This document shows, in pieces, positions 45,150 through 54,746 of a stretch of 64,000 nucleotides of DNA. The notes under the pieces are model-generated. The model was not told the origin of the DNA and did not search any database. It saw only the letters and a list, made by a program, of their open reading frames with translations. A program made the translations under genes and the position numbers. Source of the DNA: Arenicellaceae bacterium (GTDB lineage: Bacteria; Pseudomonadota; Gammaproteobacteria; Arenicellales; Arenicellaceae); contig JAQWNC010000003.1 in NCBI GenBank assembly GCA_029246505.1, positions 62,001-126,000 of the forward strand, given 5' to 3'. The first letter of the stretch is position 1, and every line of letters starts with the position of its first letter.

Positions 45150-46067
45150 CTATTGACCGAAATACTCCTCTAGCGTCATCGCAATAAGTTCACCAACTTT
45201 AGGGTCGGTAAATCTACCGTGCCCTCCGCCGGCAACAGTGTAAAACTCAACCTCAACCCCTGCGGCTTGTAGCGCCTCAACCAATATCTCGCTCTGATGA
45301 TGTGGGACGAGTGGGTCTGCGTCACCGTGAACAACCAACATAGGTGCGTCTCCTTCACTAATATAAGTAATTGGATTTGCACGCGCCACCGCTTCAAGAT
45401 TTTCTTGCAAGGCCCCACCAATAAATTGTGACTCAAAAGAATCGGCTAGATTGTGTTCCTGGCCGCCTGGTAAGCGATGAGCATCCATCTGAGCAAAGTC
45501 AGTTGGGCCATAGTTATCGAGTACGACCTGCACAGCACTGGATACATCTTGATTCTCCCCAACCTCAAACTCAGATACTCCACTGGTAACGCCCAACATA
45601 ATGGCAAAATACGACCCAGCAGACTGCCCCCAAGCTGCAAATCGATTAGGATCAACTCCGTACTCATCCGCATTAGCTCGCAACCACCGAACTGCTGTTT
45701 TCACATCCTCAAGTGCCGCCGGAAATATAGCGTCCTGGCTCAAGCGATAATTAAGACTCGCCACAGCGTACCCCTTCTCCAAATACGATGCAGGTGGGAG
45801 CTGTTGCGCCTTACTTCCCCGGCTAAACCCACCTCCGTGTATATATATTATTAATGGCCGGCTTACTCCTGACTCCGGTAAAAATAGATCGAGTTTCTGA
45901 TTCTGATGACCATCTGGTACATACGAAATATCTCGAAACTCTTGCGTACCTTCTGGCAACACCACAGGTGCTCGTTGACCTTGCCTCGCTCTTCCTTCCT
46001 GAGCTTGTAAATTTAACGACACCACCAGCACCAACGTAGCTATAAAACAACACCAAAACCTTTTCAT
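45150..46067 (-). CDS. exported alpha/beta-hydrolase (HSL-type esterase)
   Basis: A 305-residue secreted hydrolase. The signal peptide (about 1-22, ending LQAQ) is followed by the HSL-family oxyanion motif YIHGGGFSRGS (about 74-84). WGQSAGSYFA contains the nucleophile Ser in GxSxG (about 149-153), HGDADPLVPHHQS has the acid, and GGGHGRF has the catalytic His near 285. Family enzymes cleave short-chain esters or polymer-derived substrates outside the cytoplasm. The substrate is unknown. Confidence 0.85.
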   Translation of the reverse strand: MKRFWCCFIATLVLVVSLNLQAQEGRARQGQRAPVVLPEGTQEFRDISYVPDGHQNQKLDLFLPESGVSRPLIIYIHGGGFSRGSKAQQLPPASYLEKGYAVASLNYRLSQDAIFPAALEDVKTAVRWLRANADEYGVDPNRFAAWGQSAGSYFAIMLGVTSGVSEFEVGENQDVSSAVQVVLDNYGPTDFAQMDAHRLPGGQEHNLADSFESQFIGGALQENLEAVARANPITYISEGDAPMLVVHGDADPLVPHHQSEILVEALQAAGVEVEFYTVAGGGHGRFTDPKVGELIAMTLEEYFGQ

Positions 46068-46275
46068 TGATATGACCTATCTTGTTTCATTAATTTGTTA
46101 GGCAAACGTATATTTCCTTAATCAGGTTTTACAGAGCAAAACCTACAACAACTCCAAGTTGCTATCGTCATTCACATCGTAGGTGCCCTATAAATTCTCG
46201 ATGCTCATGCTAGAATCGCGCATCATTTTATCATAGCTCTGGTTATGAGATAAGGTACGCACGCTAGAAAAACTT

Positions 46276-47121
46276 ATGCGCACATTATTCGTAGACAATT
46301 TAACCGTTATTGACTGTTCGTTACTAGACAATGAGTTAGGCTTAAGCGGTGCCAGCTGGATTGTTGACCTTTCCTTATCGGGAAATCTTGATGATGAAAG
46401 CATGCTGCTCGATTTTGGTGTTGTAAAGAGGCAGGTAAAAGCACTAATCGACACGGAGGTTGACCACAAATTAATCGTTCCTCAAGCATCGAAACAATGT
46501 GCGCTTACAATTGGCGATGACACTAGTGCAATAAAATTCAACACCAATACTAGCCAGCAGTTTTCAGTTATCGCACCAAACTCAACCTTCTGTATACTGC
46601 CAAGCGACACTATAAATACACAAGTGGTAACGGCGTATTTAAACGATAGATTGAGGGCACTGTTACCAGAAAATATAAGCGTGATTGATGTTAGTTTGCG
46701 TAATGAAGCAAGAGACGATGCCGTTTGGTTTCGCTATAGCCACGGCTTAAAAAAGCACAATGGTAATTGCCAGCGCATCACTCACGGGCACCGGTCCCGA
46801 TTAGAAATTTTTGTTGATGGAGCACGCGATAATGCTCTGGAACAAAAATGGGTTAATCGTCTGGATAATATCTATATTGCTAGCCGTGAAGATTTGCAGG
46901 AATCATCAGATGGAACAAGCCAATTCAGTTACCGGGCAGACCAAGGTACGTTCAAGCTAACGCTACCAGATCATCGCGTTTATCTCGTCAACTGTGATAC
47001 CACTATCGAAGAGATTGCGCAGACATTGGCAGACACCGTCGCCAACAGTGTGTCAGGTAAAAATGTAAAGGTTATTGCCTGGGAAGGCGTTGACAAGGGC
47101 GCAATAGGAATCGCTAACTAA
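46276..47121 (+). CDS. two-domain 6-pyruvoyltetrahydropterin synthase-like protein
   Basis: A 281-residue protein related to QueD/6-carboxytetrahydropterin synthase. The first half has LDFGVVKRQVKALIDTEVDHKLIVP, the usual 'DF..vK..........DH..L' signature. The second half has the zinc-site sequence HGLKKHNGNCQRITHGHRSRLEIFVDG, with His in HGH and the catalytic Cys. The order (DF/DH before the HGH stretch, with extra sequence) shows a divergent, possibly circularly rearranged or duplicated PTPS fold. It may function in queuosine or folate-type pterin metabolism. No queC/queE neighbours are in the window. Confidence 0.68.
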   Translation: MRTLFVDNLTVIDCSLLDNELGLSGASWIVDLSLSGNLDDESMLLDFGVVKRQVKALIDTEVDHKLIVPQASKQCALTIGDDTSAIKFNTNTSQQFSVIAPNSTFCILPSDTINTQVVTAYLNDRLRALLPENISVIDVSLRNEARDDAVWFRYSHGLKKHNGNCQRITHGHRSRLEIFVDGARDNALEQKWVNRLDNIYIASREDLQESSDGTSQFSYRADQGTFKLTLPDHRVYLVNCDTTIEEIAQTLADTVANSVSGKNVKVIAWEGVDKGAIGIAN

Positions 47122-47169
47122 ATTTAAGCTAATCCGAATTTGAGTTAAACAAACTGTCAGCTAAAACGA

Positions 47170-47595
47170 CTAAGAGCTGCCTAAATTCAGTGCTGCTTGC
47201 TCATATATTACCTTAAGCATGGAATGCAGGCCGTTACTGCGGGTCGGGCTTAAATGCTCATCAAAACCAATATCTGATATAAATTCTGGCCCGGCATCTA
47301 AAATATCGTTAGGTTTTTGGCCGCTATAAACACGAAGCAATAATGCGATTAAGCCGGACACAATAGCCGCATCGCTAATTCCCTGTATATCCATTCGCCC
47401 ACTGTCTTGCATTTCAATCTGGAACCACACTTGAGACTGACAGCCTCGGATACGATTTACTTCGGTTCGCCATTCCACCGGAAAATTTGGCAAGGCTTTG
47501 CCCAAATCAATAATGTGCTCATAACGAACCATCCAATCATCAAATAATTGAAATTCCTCAACCGTATCTTGTTGAGCTTGGGCAACAGGGTTCAT
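47170..47595 (-). CDS. sufE: cysteine desulfuration protein SufE-like
   Basis: A 141-residue sulfur-acceptor protein. The active Cys is in RIRGCQSQVWF (Cys52). Family sequence before and after (DDWMVRYEHIIDLGKALP, SDAAIVSGLIALLLRVYSGQ) is intact. SufE takes persulfide sulfur from SufS/CsdA for Fe-S cluster assembly. No suf or csd desulfurase gene is adjacent, so it could be SufE or the paralogue CsdE. It is 56 bp downstream of cysS on the same strand. Confidence 0.88.
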   Translation of the reverse strand: MNPVAQAQQDTVEEFQLFDDWMVRYEHIIDLGKALPNFPVEWRTEVNRIRGCQSQVWFQIEMQDSGRMDIQGISDAAIVSGLIALLLRVYSGQKPNDILDAGPEFISDIGFDEHLSPTRSNGLHSMLKVIYEQAALNLGSS

Positions 47596-47651
47596 AAGAA
47601 TAACTCTTAATTATTGTGGGTTGTCATGGAACTACAACTGACGATAACTTG

Positions 47652-49028
47652 CTATCTAGCCTTGCGCCAGCGAGTACCGCCTGCAACATCTTCTAATTCT
47701 ACGCCAAGCGCCAACAACTTATCTCGTATCGCATCAGCTTCAGCATACTGCTTGTCCACCCGAGCTTGTTCCCGATCGGCCACCAGCTTATCAATCATAT
47801 CTTCATTAAACGCCCCGGAATCACCAGCAAACCATGTCGCTGGATCTTGAGCTAGAATCCCAAGCAGCTGCCCGCAAGCCAATAGCGCTGACTTTAGCTG
47901 CAACCGTTCTGTATCATCATTACTAATGTTCAACGCACGCGCCATATTAAACATCTCGGCTAAGGCTTTAGGTGTATTTAAATCATCTAGCAATGTATTC
48001 ATGAAGGCTGGTGGCGCGGCAACATTCGATATACCTATATCTTCCGCATCTCTTAAAGCACCGTATAATCGGTCCAGTGCTGCTTGGGCCTGGCGGGCAG
48101 TGTCATCGGACCATTCCAACTGTGCTCGATAATGCGCACTTAGTAAAGCATATCGAACTACTTCACCACGATAATCTTTAACCAAATCTTTTACTAATAG
48201 TACGTTCCCTAACGATTTCGACATCTTCTCAGCATTAACGTTTATAAACCCGTTGTGTATCCAGAAGCGAACATAGGTATCCCCGCCGTGAGCGCAGGTA
48301 CTTTGCGCCGCCTCATTCTCATGATGTGGAAACACCAGGTCTGTTCCTCCACCATGAATATCAATTGTTTTTCCTAAATGTGCCTTCGCCATTGCCGAAC
48401 ACTCGATGTGCCAACCTGGTCTGCCACGACCCCACGAACTCTCCCAACCTGGCTGGTCGTCACTGGAGGGCTTCCACAGCACGAAATCACTGGGGTTTTT
48501 CTTATACGGTGCAACTTCGACTCTGGCACCAGCTATCAACTCGTCTTGGTTCCGCCCCGATAGTTCGCCGTAGGCTTTATAAGTACTGACATCAAAAAGC
48601 ACATGTGATTCGGCCTCGTATGCAAAACCATCTTCAATCAACGTGCTTATCATGGCCAAAATTTCTGGTAAGTGCTTGGTAACTCGTGGCTCTAAATCTA
48701 CTGGCAGCACCCCCAGCATTTCCAAATCCGCGTGAAATGCTTTAATATATCGCTCGGAGATCACATCGATACCAACGCCCTCTGCCTTGGCCGCAATATT
48801 AATCTTATCGTCTATATCGGTGATATTCCGAACGTACTCAACATTCCGATACAAACTTTTTAGCAGCCTTGCAAGAATATCAAACACTACCGGGGGTCGC
48901 GCGTTCCCGATATGCGCAAAGCTATATACTGTAGGCCCGCACACATACATTGTCACTCGCTCAGAATCAAACGGAACAAAAGCCTCTTTTCTACGAGTGA
49001 GTGTATTGTGGAGTCGTAGTTCAGACAT
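47652..49028 (-). CDS. cysS: cysteinyl-tRNA synthetase
   Basis: A 458-residue class I synthetase. Zinc ligand Cys is in MYVCGPTVY, the HIGH motif is AHIGNARP, and further zinc ligands are in WHIECSAMAKAHLG and FPHHENEAAQS. The KMSKS motif is EKMSKSLGN near 265, and the C-terminal DALR/anticodon helices end ELEDVAGGTRWR. All landmarks are at family-typical positions. Its sulfur-linked neighbour sufE follows on the same strand. Confidence 0.96.
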   Translation of the reverse strand: MSELRLHNTLTRRKEAFVPFDSERVTMYVCGPTVYSFAHIGNARPPVVFDILARLLKSLYRNVEYVRNITDIDDKINIAAKAEGVGIDVISERYIKAFHADLEMLGVLPVDLEPRVTKHLPEILAMISTLIEDGFAYEAESHVLFDVSTYKAYGELSGRNQDELIAGARVEVAPYKKNPSDFVLWKPSSDDQPGWESSWGRGRPGWHIECSAMAKAHLGKTIDIHGGGTDLVFPHHENEAAQSTCAHGGDTYVRFWIHNGFINVNAEKMSKSLGNVLLVKDLVKDYRGEVVRYALLSAHYRAQLEWSDDTARQAQAALDRLYGALRDAEDIGISNVAAPPAFMNTLLDDLNTPKALAEMFNMARALNISNDDTERLQLKSALLACGQLLGILAQDPATWFAGDSGAFNEDMIDKLVADREQARVDKQYAEADAIRDKLLALGVELEDVAGGTRWRKAR

Positions 49029-49102
49029 ATCGTATAGAAATCAGATAGCAAAGATTTGGAAACTATTTTTAATTGTTACTACAAAATAGTGATTATAAAA
49101 TG

Positions 49103-49128
49103 AAAAACGGCGGTCCAAGCCCGCCGTT
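49103..49128 (-). terminator. Rho-independent terminator
   Basis: AACGGCGG (49106-49113) pairs with CCGCCGTT (49121-49128) around a 7-base loop. On the minus strand it is followed by TTTTT. It ends the autotransporter gene. Confidence 0.85.
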
Positions 49129-49150
49129 CGCCTCAAATTGTTAGCAGACT

Positions 49151-51334
49151 CTACATAAACAAACGAAGAGTTACCATAGCCGAATAATCAGTACCGACAC
49201 CTTGCACATGGTTAGGCTCTGATCGCATCATTAAAAAGCTACCTATTTCACCAAAACCGAAAACAGGTATGCGGTAATAAGCTTCTAGGCGATGTTCAGC
49301 GCCCTCTGATTGCAAGTCAAGGCGGCTAGTATTTTTCAACACTGATCGCTGCGCATCCAAAGCATACGGAATCACGTAGTCGACTTCTCCGCTGGTAATT
49401 CTCATTGGTTGAGACCAGGCAATACCTGCCCTGTCACCATCTGAAAACAGATTGTTGGCCAACAGTCCAAAACCAAACCATTCGCTGCGCACATTCGAGA
49501 AATTGTGCAACAAGCTTTCATCTGCTTCATCAATATAACTTAGCCCTTGGCCCATATTGCCAACCAAAGCGATTCGTTCGGACAAACGATAATGCGCGGT
49601 AAGGTTAATTGTCCAGGTTTCAGTTTGATCGACGCCAAAAACTCCACCACTAGAACCACCAAAAAAGCTTTGGTTTTCTGTTAATTGCGCAAACTGAACG
49701 TCCACCGCCCCACGCTCACTCAACCGATACTCTAACTGTAGAAGCGCACTGGAGCTATCCAGGCCAAACTCCTGTACTTCATCAACCGAAACTACTCCCA
49801 TTTGTAAACTCAAATCATCTGCTAATGGATAAGAAATTGCGGCTGAATTGGCGCGACTCGAAAAACCGAGAGCGGGTGAGACAAAGGTTTTGCCCGACAG
49901 AAACACAGCCTGGCTCATGACCCCACGTGAACCTTGGTCGGTAACCGAAGCAAACTGCGTATTAGGATTAGTATTGTGGTTAATTCGATAATTCAGTCCA
50001 TCTTGCTGACCGCTAGAAAACGAGAACGATACATCGGTATTTTGTTCCTCGGCCCAAACAACATCTCCAGCAAGTGCTGAATGACGGTCAAATTCAAATG
50101 GCTCTGTACCAAATGACGAATAACTAAAGTCAATGAAACTATTGTCCAGACCGGTTTGCATCCGCACTGCGCCGTACTGTTCGTCCAAAGAACTAAAGAA
50201 GCTATCTACATCAGTGGCACGATCTGAGACGGTCACATAATCGCCTAAATCAACCTCAAATGGTCGACCGTAAGAATCTAAAACCAAGGTCTTCTCGAGC
50301 TGACCTTTACTTCCCCCGTCTTTACTTCCCCCACGCGCAAGCAATGCACCGGCAACGACGCCACCTACCAGTAGCGCAGCGCCCACACCGCTAGAACCAC
50401 CGCCACCGCTACCACCAGAACCACTAGTCGCTTGATTAATGGTCGGCACAGTCACTGGCCCAACAATTGAATTTGTTACCTGCGCAGCATCTAAAACAAA
50501 ACCATTTCCCCACTCTGCATCAACACCTGCATCGCCGCGGTCGATAGCCGAAGCAAAAATCACTTGCGCAACATCTTCGCCAGTCAGTGTAGGATTTTGT
50601 ACTAGCACCGCCGCACCAATACCTGCAATTCTCGCAGCTGCAAACGAAGTTCCGAACACAGGACTAAAACCAGTCACACCGGGCGTTACAACATAGCGTT
50701 GCGCAGTTCCCCCTGCTCGATTAGATTGAGGTAATAACTCTCCCTCAGCATCCGAGCCTCCGACAATCACAACGCCCGGTAACACGAAATGTGCGGAAGC
50801 TACCTCGCTGGGCTCAGCCAAAAAGCCATTACCGGATTGAATAGAAATAAATTTACCCGCGCCGGAAAGGAGCCCCATGTTATTTGAAAAACTTTGAGCA
50901 CCTTCACTTAATGACAAAACCCGGATATTAGAGTTCTGTGCAGCAGCTAATATAGCGGCTTCAGTCGCGGCTTTTGTAGTAAAATAGTTCGCGTTGGCTA
51001 CTTTTAGGGCAGCAATTGAGATACCGGATGACTGCTCGTCAATAATGAGAGCTGAAGTGGTGCCATGAAAAATTTCTGTACCGTCATAAAACGATCCATT
51101 ATTTAACAAAAAATCGGTGCTAAATTCAGATATGATATTGAGATTATTATTGTCAGTGTTCACTCCAGTATCCACCAAACCTACTACAATCGTGCCTTCA
51201 GGAACGATTGCCGGAGTTTCAGTCGTTTGTGCATAGGCCGCACTATGAACGAGCAGCACCGTAGACATGGCGACTGACCCGAATAGCCATTTAGTGGCCG
51301 ACATAATCAATCCAATAATTATTTTAGCATGCAT
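49151..51334 (-). CDS. subtilisin-type (S8) autotransporter protease
   Basis: A 727-residue surface or secreted serine protease. A signal peptide (about 1-36, ending AAYAQ) is followed by the S8 domain with catalytic Asp in GLVDTGVN, His in FHGTTSA and Ser in FGTSFAAARIAG. A Gly/Ser-rich stretch and a hydrophobic Gly/Ala/Val segment precede an autotransporter-like beta-barrel of about 300 residues. The barrel ends MVTLRLFM, with Phe penultimate rather than last. The ATG at 51334 has GGAGGG nine bases upstream; the open frame runs 33 codons further. A terminator follows. Confidence 0.85.
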   Translation of the reverse strand: MHAKIIIGLIMSATKWLFGSVAMSTVLLVHSAAYAQTTETPAIVPEGTIVVGLVDTGVNTDNNNLNIISEFSTDFLLNNGSFYDGTEIFHGTTSALIIDEQSSGISIAALKVANANYFTTKAATEAAILAAAQNSNIRVLSLSEGAQSFSNNMGLLSGAGKFISIQSGNGFLAEPSEVASAHFVLPGVVIVGGSDAEGELLPQSNRAGGTAQRYVVTPGVTGFSPVFGTSFAAARIAGIGAAVLVQNPTLTGEDVAQVIFASAIDRGDAGVDAEWGNGFVLDAAQVTNSIVGPVTVPTINQATSGSGGSGGGGSSGVGAALLVGGVVAGALLARGGSKDGGSKGQLEKTLVLDSYGRPFEVDLGDYVTVSDRATDVDSFFSSLDEQYGAVRMQTGLDNSFIDFSYSSFGTEPFEFDRHSALAGDVVWAEEQNTDVSFSFSSGQQDGLNYRINHNTNPNTQFASVTDQGSRGVMSQAVFLSGKTFVSPALGFSSRANSAAISYPLADDLSLQMGVVSVDEVQEFGLDSSSALLQLEYRLSERGAVDVQFAQLTENQSFFGGSSGGVFGVDQTETWTINLTAHYRLSERIALVGNMGQGLSYIDEADESLLHNFSNVRSEWFGFGLLANNLFSDGDRAGIAWSQPMRITSGEVDYVIPYALDAQRSVLKNTSRLDLQSEGAEHRLEAYYRIPVFGFGEIGSFLMMRSEPNHVQGVGTDYSAMVTLRLFM

Positions 51335-51682
51335 GTTAACAAACCCTCCAAATCCGTAACTTACTAAGCATCGCAAAAAATCAATGTTTTTTGCGCCAAT
51401 AACCAATTTAGCGATTGAAGCTGCGAAGATCAATTGACGAATCAGATATTAAACCAGTCGAACTATATTAATTATTTTTAGACTAGCAGACACCTTCCCC
51501 TATCGCCATACAAAACAGCCGCCCGCGCCCATTTCATCCTTTTTATTTTAGTCTAGGCAACAGAATCTAATATTTATACCGATTTTGGAACAAAAATTTA
51601 TAGGCCATTATTTCAAACACATTACTTTATTCTAGCGTTCGTTTTGGCTCTATGCCTTACGTAATATTCCGCACACTCAGTA

Positions 51683-52186
51683 TCAACTGAAAATGCTAGG
51701 CCGCGCTTTAAATAATTGCTGCAACGTCACCAGACACATAACCCCAAATATAAACACCATCCAGGTTGGCATACTCATACCTAAAAGCGACCATTGAATT
51801 TCAGCACATTCGCCGCTGCCTGACAGCACTGTAGAAATTGTTTCCAAAAGTGGAAACGCCTGCAGCATAAAGTCCAAATCAGGACCACAGGCTGGCACTT
51901 GATCAGCTGGCAAGCCTTGCAGCCAAACTTGTCTACCCGCAATCACTGCTCCAGAAAGTGAAAATAAAGCCGCAAGACCAGCGTAAATGCGATGCCCGGT
52001 AACTCCTGGGCCATGAAAAAACGCAACTAAGCAAACTACCCCAACAGCAATAACGAAAACCCGTTGAAACATGCACAATGGGCAGGGGTTGAGCCCCATG
52101 AAATGTTCAAAGTACAAAGCGCCCAACATTAATCCAACACAAGTTAGAAAACCTATTAAATATAGATGGGTAGAAGGGCTTCGCAT
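51683..52186 (-). CDS. dsbB: disulfide bond formation protein B
   Basis: A 167-residue, four-helix inner-membrane quinone reductase that reoxidises DsbA. The first periplasmic Cys pair is in NPCPLCMFQR (Cys35/38). The second pair is Cys100 (PACGPDL) and Cys127 (GSGECAE), all present. The ATG at 52186 has AGAGG nine bases upstream, better than the TTG three codons before it. dsbA is not in the window. Its presence fits the many exported Cys-pair proteins here. Confidence 0.92.
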   Translation of the reverse strand: MRSPSTHLYLIGFLTCVGLMLGALYFEHFMGLNPCPLCMFQRVFVIAVGVVCLVAFFHGPGVTGHRIYAGLAALFSLSGAVIAGRQVWLQGLPADQVPACGPDLDFMLQAFPLLETISTVLSGSGECAEIQWSLLGMSMPTWMVFIFGVMCLVTLQQLFKARPSIFS

Positions 52187-52299
52187 TACCAGCAACCTCT
52201 AAAAATTAGTGATTAATAAACCTTTACAAGCAATCGGCACGCAGCATACAACACAATCGTGACAGGCTACAATCCTAGCTCGTTGATTTATTGAATAAG

Positions 52300-52818
52300 C
52301 TACGTATCTTCTGGCCAATCAACAACATACTCCTCCCAATCTTGATCGGCAGATTGCTCGCTCCGAACCCGCCCTCGTACCGACATACCTGCCTTATGCG
52401 CTGAATCTGGATCGCCAGTAACCAGCGGGTGCCAGATTGGCAATTCTTCTCCCTCAAATAACAGGCGATAAGCACAACTTGAGGGAGCAAATTCAGCGCA
52501 CTCAGCTAAGTTCTCTGGCGTCAGTACCATACAACGGGGAACAAGAGATTTTCGTTCCTGATAGCGGGTACAACGGCACGCCTGCTGATCCAATAGATCA
52601 CAACACACGTCTGTATATACCAAAGTGTTAGTCTCAACATCTTGTAATTGGTTCAGGCAGCACTTCGCACAACCATCACAAAGAGACTCCCACTCTTGTG
52701 TTGACATTTCCTGCAAGCTTTTTGATTTCCAAAATGGCAATTCTTCGGAATCCGATAACGCTCCTTTCGATACAACAGGGATAGTCGGTGATAGATTTTG
52801 CTCTAATTTAGACTTCAT
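52300..52818 (-). CDS. YcgN-family cysteine-cluster protein
   Basis: A 172-residue UPF0260/YcgN-like protein. The CxxCxxCC motif is LCDGCAKCCLNQL (Cys47, 50, 53, 54), and more Cys follow in YTDVCCDLLDQQACRCTRY and CAEFAPSSCAYRLL. The ending IWHPLVTGDPDSAHKAGMSVRGR is highly typical. The Cys set probably binds a metal or Fe-S cluster. The biological role of the family is not established. It lies between dsbB and the DNA glycosylase, all on one strand. Confidence 0.88.
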   Translation of the reverse strand: MKSKLEQNLSPTIPVVSKGALSDSEELPFWKSKSLQEMSTQEWESLCDGCAKCCLNQLQDVETNTLVYTDVCCDLLDQQACRCTRYQERKSLVPRCMVLTPENLAECAEFAPSSCAYRLLFEGEELPIWHPLVTGDPDSAHKAGMSVRGRVRSEQSADQDWEEYVVDWPEDT

Positions 52819-52870
52819 TTTTTCCTAGAGATAGCCACATGAATTATGGTCTTCTTTTAACGACACAAGC

Positions 52871-53422
52871 TCAAATGTAGCTTGCGATTAGTTGCCACTC
52901 TGACAGTTTTTGCTCAAAACTAAAACCAGCATTCGCCGGACTGGTAGAGGGTAATTTAATCATCTTCGGAAGCATACTCGCATCTACACCCCTCTGCGTT
53001 AAATCTGGCACTACATATCGATTAAAATATTTTTCCGCGGCCGCGCCATTAAAAGCAATCAGTTTTAAAGACTTAGAATCAAGCAAAAAAGAAAACTTAT
53101 TAACCTGTAAACCCGGTGTTTTGATGCTGCTATCAAGGCTTCCTACGCGATGTGCGCTATGCACGACATCCCACAACATAATTCCACGACCAGCTAAACA
53201 GCTTACCCGATCAGAGTAAGTACTAGTAACCTCAAAACCAACAATCGTCGCCATAATAGACCAAAATTGGTTTCTGGGATGAGCAAAGTATTGCTGCTCT
53301 TTAAGCGATGCAACTCCAGGCAATGACCCCAGAATAAGCACGGTCGGTTGTGGGCTACCAACCGCTGCAAAACCTGTTGCCAGTGTGATTGTGGCTTTCT
53401 CGGTGCTAGCGTTGGCAGTCAT
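52871..53422 (-). CDS. uracil/hypoxanthine-DNA glycosylase superfamily protein
   Basis: A 183-residue UDG-fold enzyme of the DNA-deoxyinosine glycosylase / Mug-like group. The activating-water motif region is LILGSLPGVASLKEQQYFAHPRNQFW. GIMLWDVVHSAHRVGSLDSSI follows, then LIAFNGAAAEKYF, and the C-terminal DNA-intercalation motif is KLPSTSPANAGFSFEQKL. The GS(F/L)PG..SL...YYahPRN.FW pattern is that of hypoxanthine-DNA glycosylases, which remove deaminated adenine; E. coli Mug is a weaker match. It is 53 bp upstream of the YcgN-like gene. Confidence 0.82.
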   Translation of the reverse strand: MTANASTEKATITLATGFAAVGSPQPTVLILGSLPGVASLKEQQYFAHPRNQFWSIMATIVGFEVTSTYSDRVSCLAGRGIMLWDVVHSAHRVGSLDSSIKTPGLQVNKFSFLLDSKSLKLIAFNGAAAEKYFNRYVVPDLTQRGVDASMLPKMIKLPSTSPANAGFSFEQKLSEWQLIASYI

Positions 53423-53469
53423 GGCCTGTATTCACTCTGTCTGCCAAGCATCGACCGACACATAAAAGC

Positions 53470-54534
53470 TTACTGGACCGTAGGGTCTAATTCTCCACGC
53501 GCATATAATTCGGTCATACTTTCCAAACTTATCGGGCGAATCTTACTGGCATGCCCCGCCGTTCCAAACGCTTCATAACGAATAATACAAATATCCGACA
53601 TAGCTTTGAGTGCCTTGCCCATGTATTTTCGTGGATCGAACTCTGCAGGATTATCAGTAAAAAACTGTCGAATAGCCCCGGTTACTGCTAGTCGCAAGTC
53701 AGTATCAATATTCACTTTTCTTACGCCATGCTTAATCCCTTGTTGAATTTCTTCAAGTGGCACACCGTAAGTCTCACCAAGGTCACCACCGTGTTCGTTA
53801 ATAATCTTTAGCCATTCTTGCGGAACAGACGAAGAACCATGCATCACTAGATGAGTGTCGGGAATACGTTTATTGATCGCCTTAATACGGTCGATAGCCA
53901 GAATATCGCCAGTTGGAGGACGGGTAAACTTATACGCCCCATGGCTGGTTCCTATAGCTATCGCCAAAGCGTCAACATGGGTATCCCGAACGAAATCAGC
54001 GGCTTCATCCGGATCTGTTAATAATTGATCGTGACTCAACACTCCTTCGGCACCTGATCCGTCTTCGTCACCCGCCATTCCAGTTTCCAATGAACCAAGA
54101 CAACCCAGCTCACCTTCAACCGAAACACCGCATGAGTGAGCTAATTCTACAACCTTAAGAGTCACCCCCGAATTATAATCATAGTCAGCTGGCGTCTTCA
54201 TATCTTCTTTCAGTGAGCCATCCATCATTACCGACGTAAAACCTAACTGTATCGATCGCTGACACACTGCCGCAGACGCACCATGATCTTGATGCATTGC
54301 GACTGGAATATGTGGCCACTCCTCGGTAGCGCTCAAAATCAAATGCCGTAAGAACGGAGCGCCGGCATATGCACGTGCGCCCGCAGATGCCTGCACAATA
54401 ACCGGGCTATCCGTTTTGTCGGCAGCCTCCATAATGGCTCGCATTTGTTCCAAATTATTCACATTGAATGCTGGCACGCCGTAGCCAAATTCAGCCGCAT
54501 GATCCAACATTTGTCGCATACTTATTAATGCCAT
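53470..54534 (-). CDS. fba: fructose-bisphosphate aldolase, class II
   Basis: A 354-residue zinc-dependent aldolase of glycolysis, gluconeogenesis and the pentose pathway. Zinc ligands sit in [32 protein letters not shown] and [30 protein letters not shown] closes the active site. The long inserts and end [28 protein letters not shown] match the Calvin-cycle-type subgroup found in many gammaproteobacteria. It is the last gene of tkt-pgk-pyk-fba. Confidence 0.94.
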   Translation of the reverse strand: MALISMRQMLDHAAEFGYGVPAFNVNNLEQMRAIMEAADKTDSPVIVQASAGARAYAGAPFLRHLILSATEEWPHIPVAMHQDHGASAAVCQRSIQLGFTSVMMDGSLKEDMKTPADYDYNSGVTLKVVELAHSCGVSVEGELGCLGSLETGMAGDEDGSGAEGVLSHDQLLTDPDEAADFVRDTHVDALAIAIGTSHGAYKFTRPPTGDILAIDRIKAINKRIPDTHLVMHGSSSVPQEWLKIINEHGGDLGETYGVPLEEIQQGIKHGVRKVNIDTDLRLAVTGAIRQFFTDNPAEFDPRKYMGKALKAMSDICIIRYEAFGTAGHASKIRPISLESMTELYARGELDPTVQ

Positions 54535-54746
54535 TACGATAACTCCTTCTTATTCATAGAAATTTTTAAATTAACCATCTATCTGAAATATTATTCTTTT
54601 AACGATCTAATTTCCCATACTATATTCGTTTAACCGAGGTGTTAATTTCACCAGTGTGCATCGGTGGGTTGAGTTATTTTAGCCTATATTTTATGTTTGA
54701 CCTTTATTCCGGGTCTACTTTCTAATCTGACAAAACCGGTAAGCAG

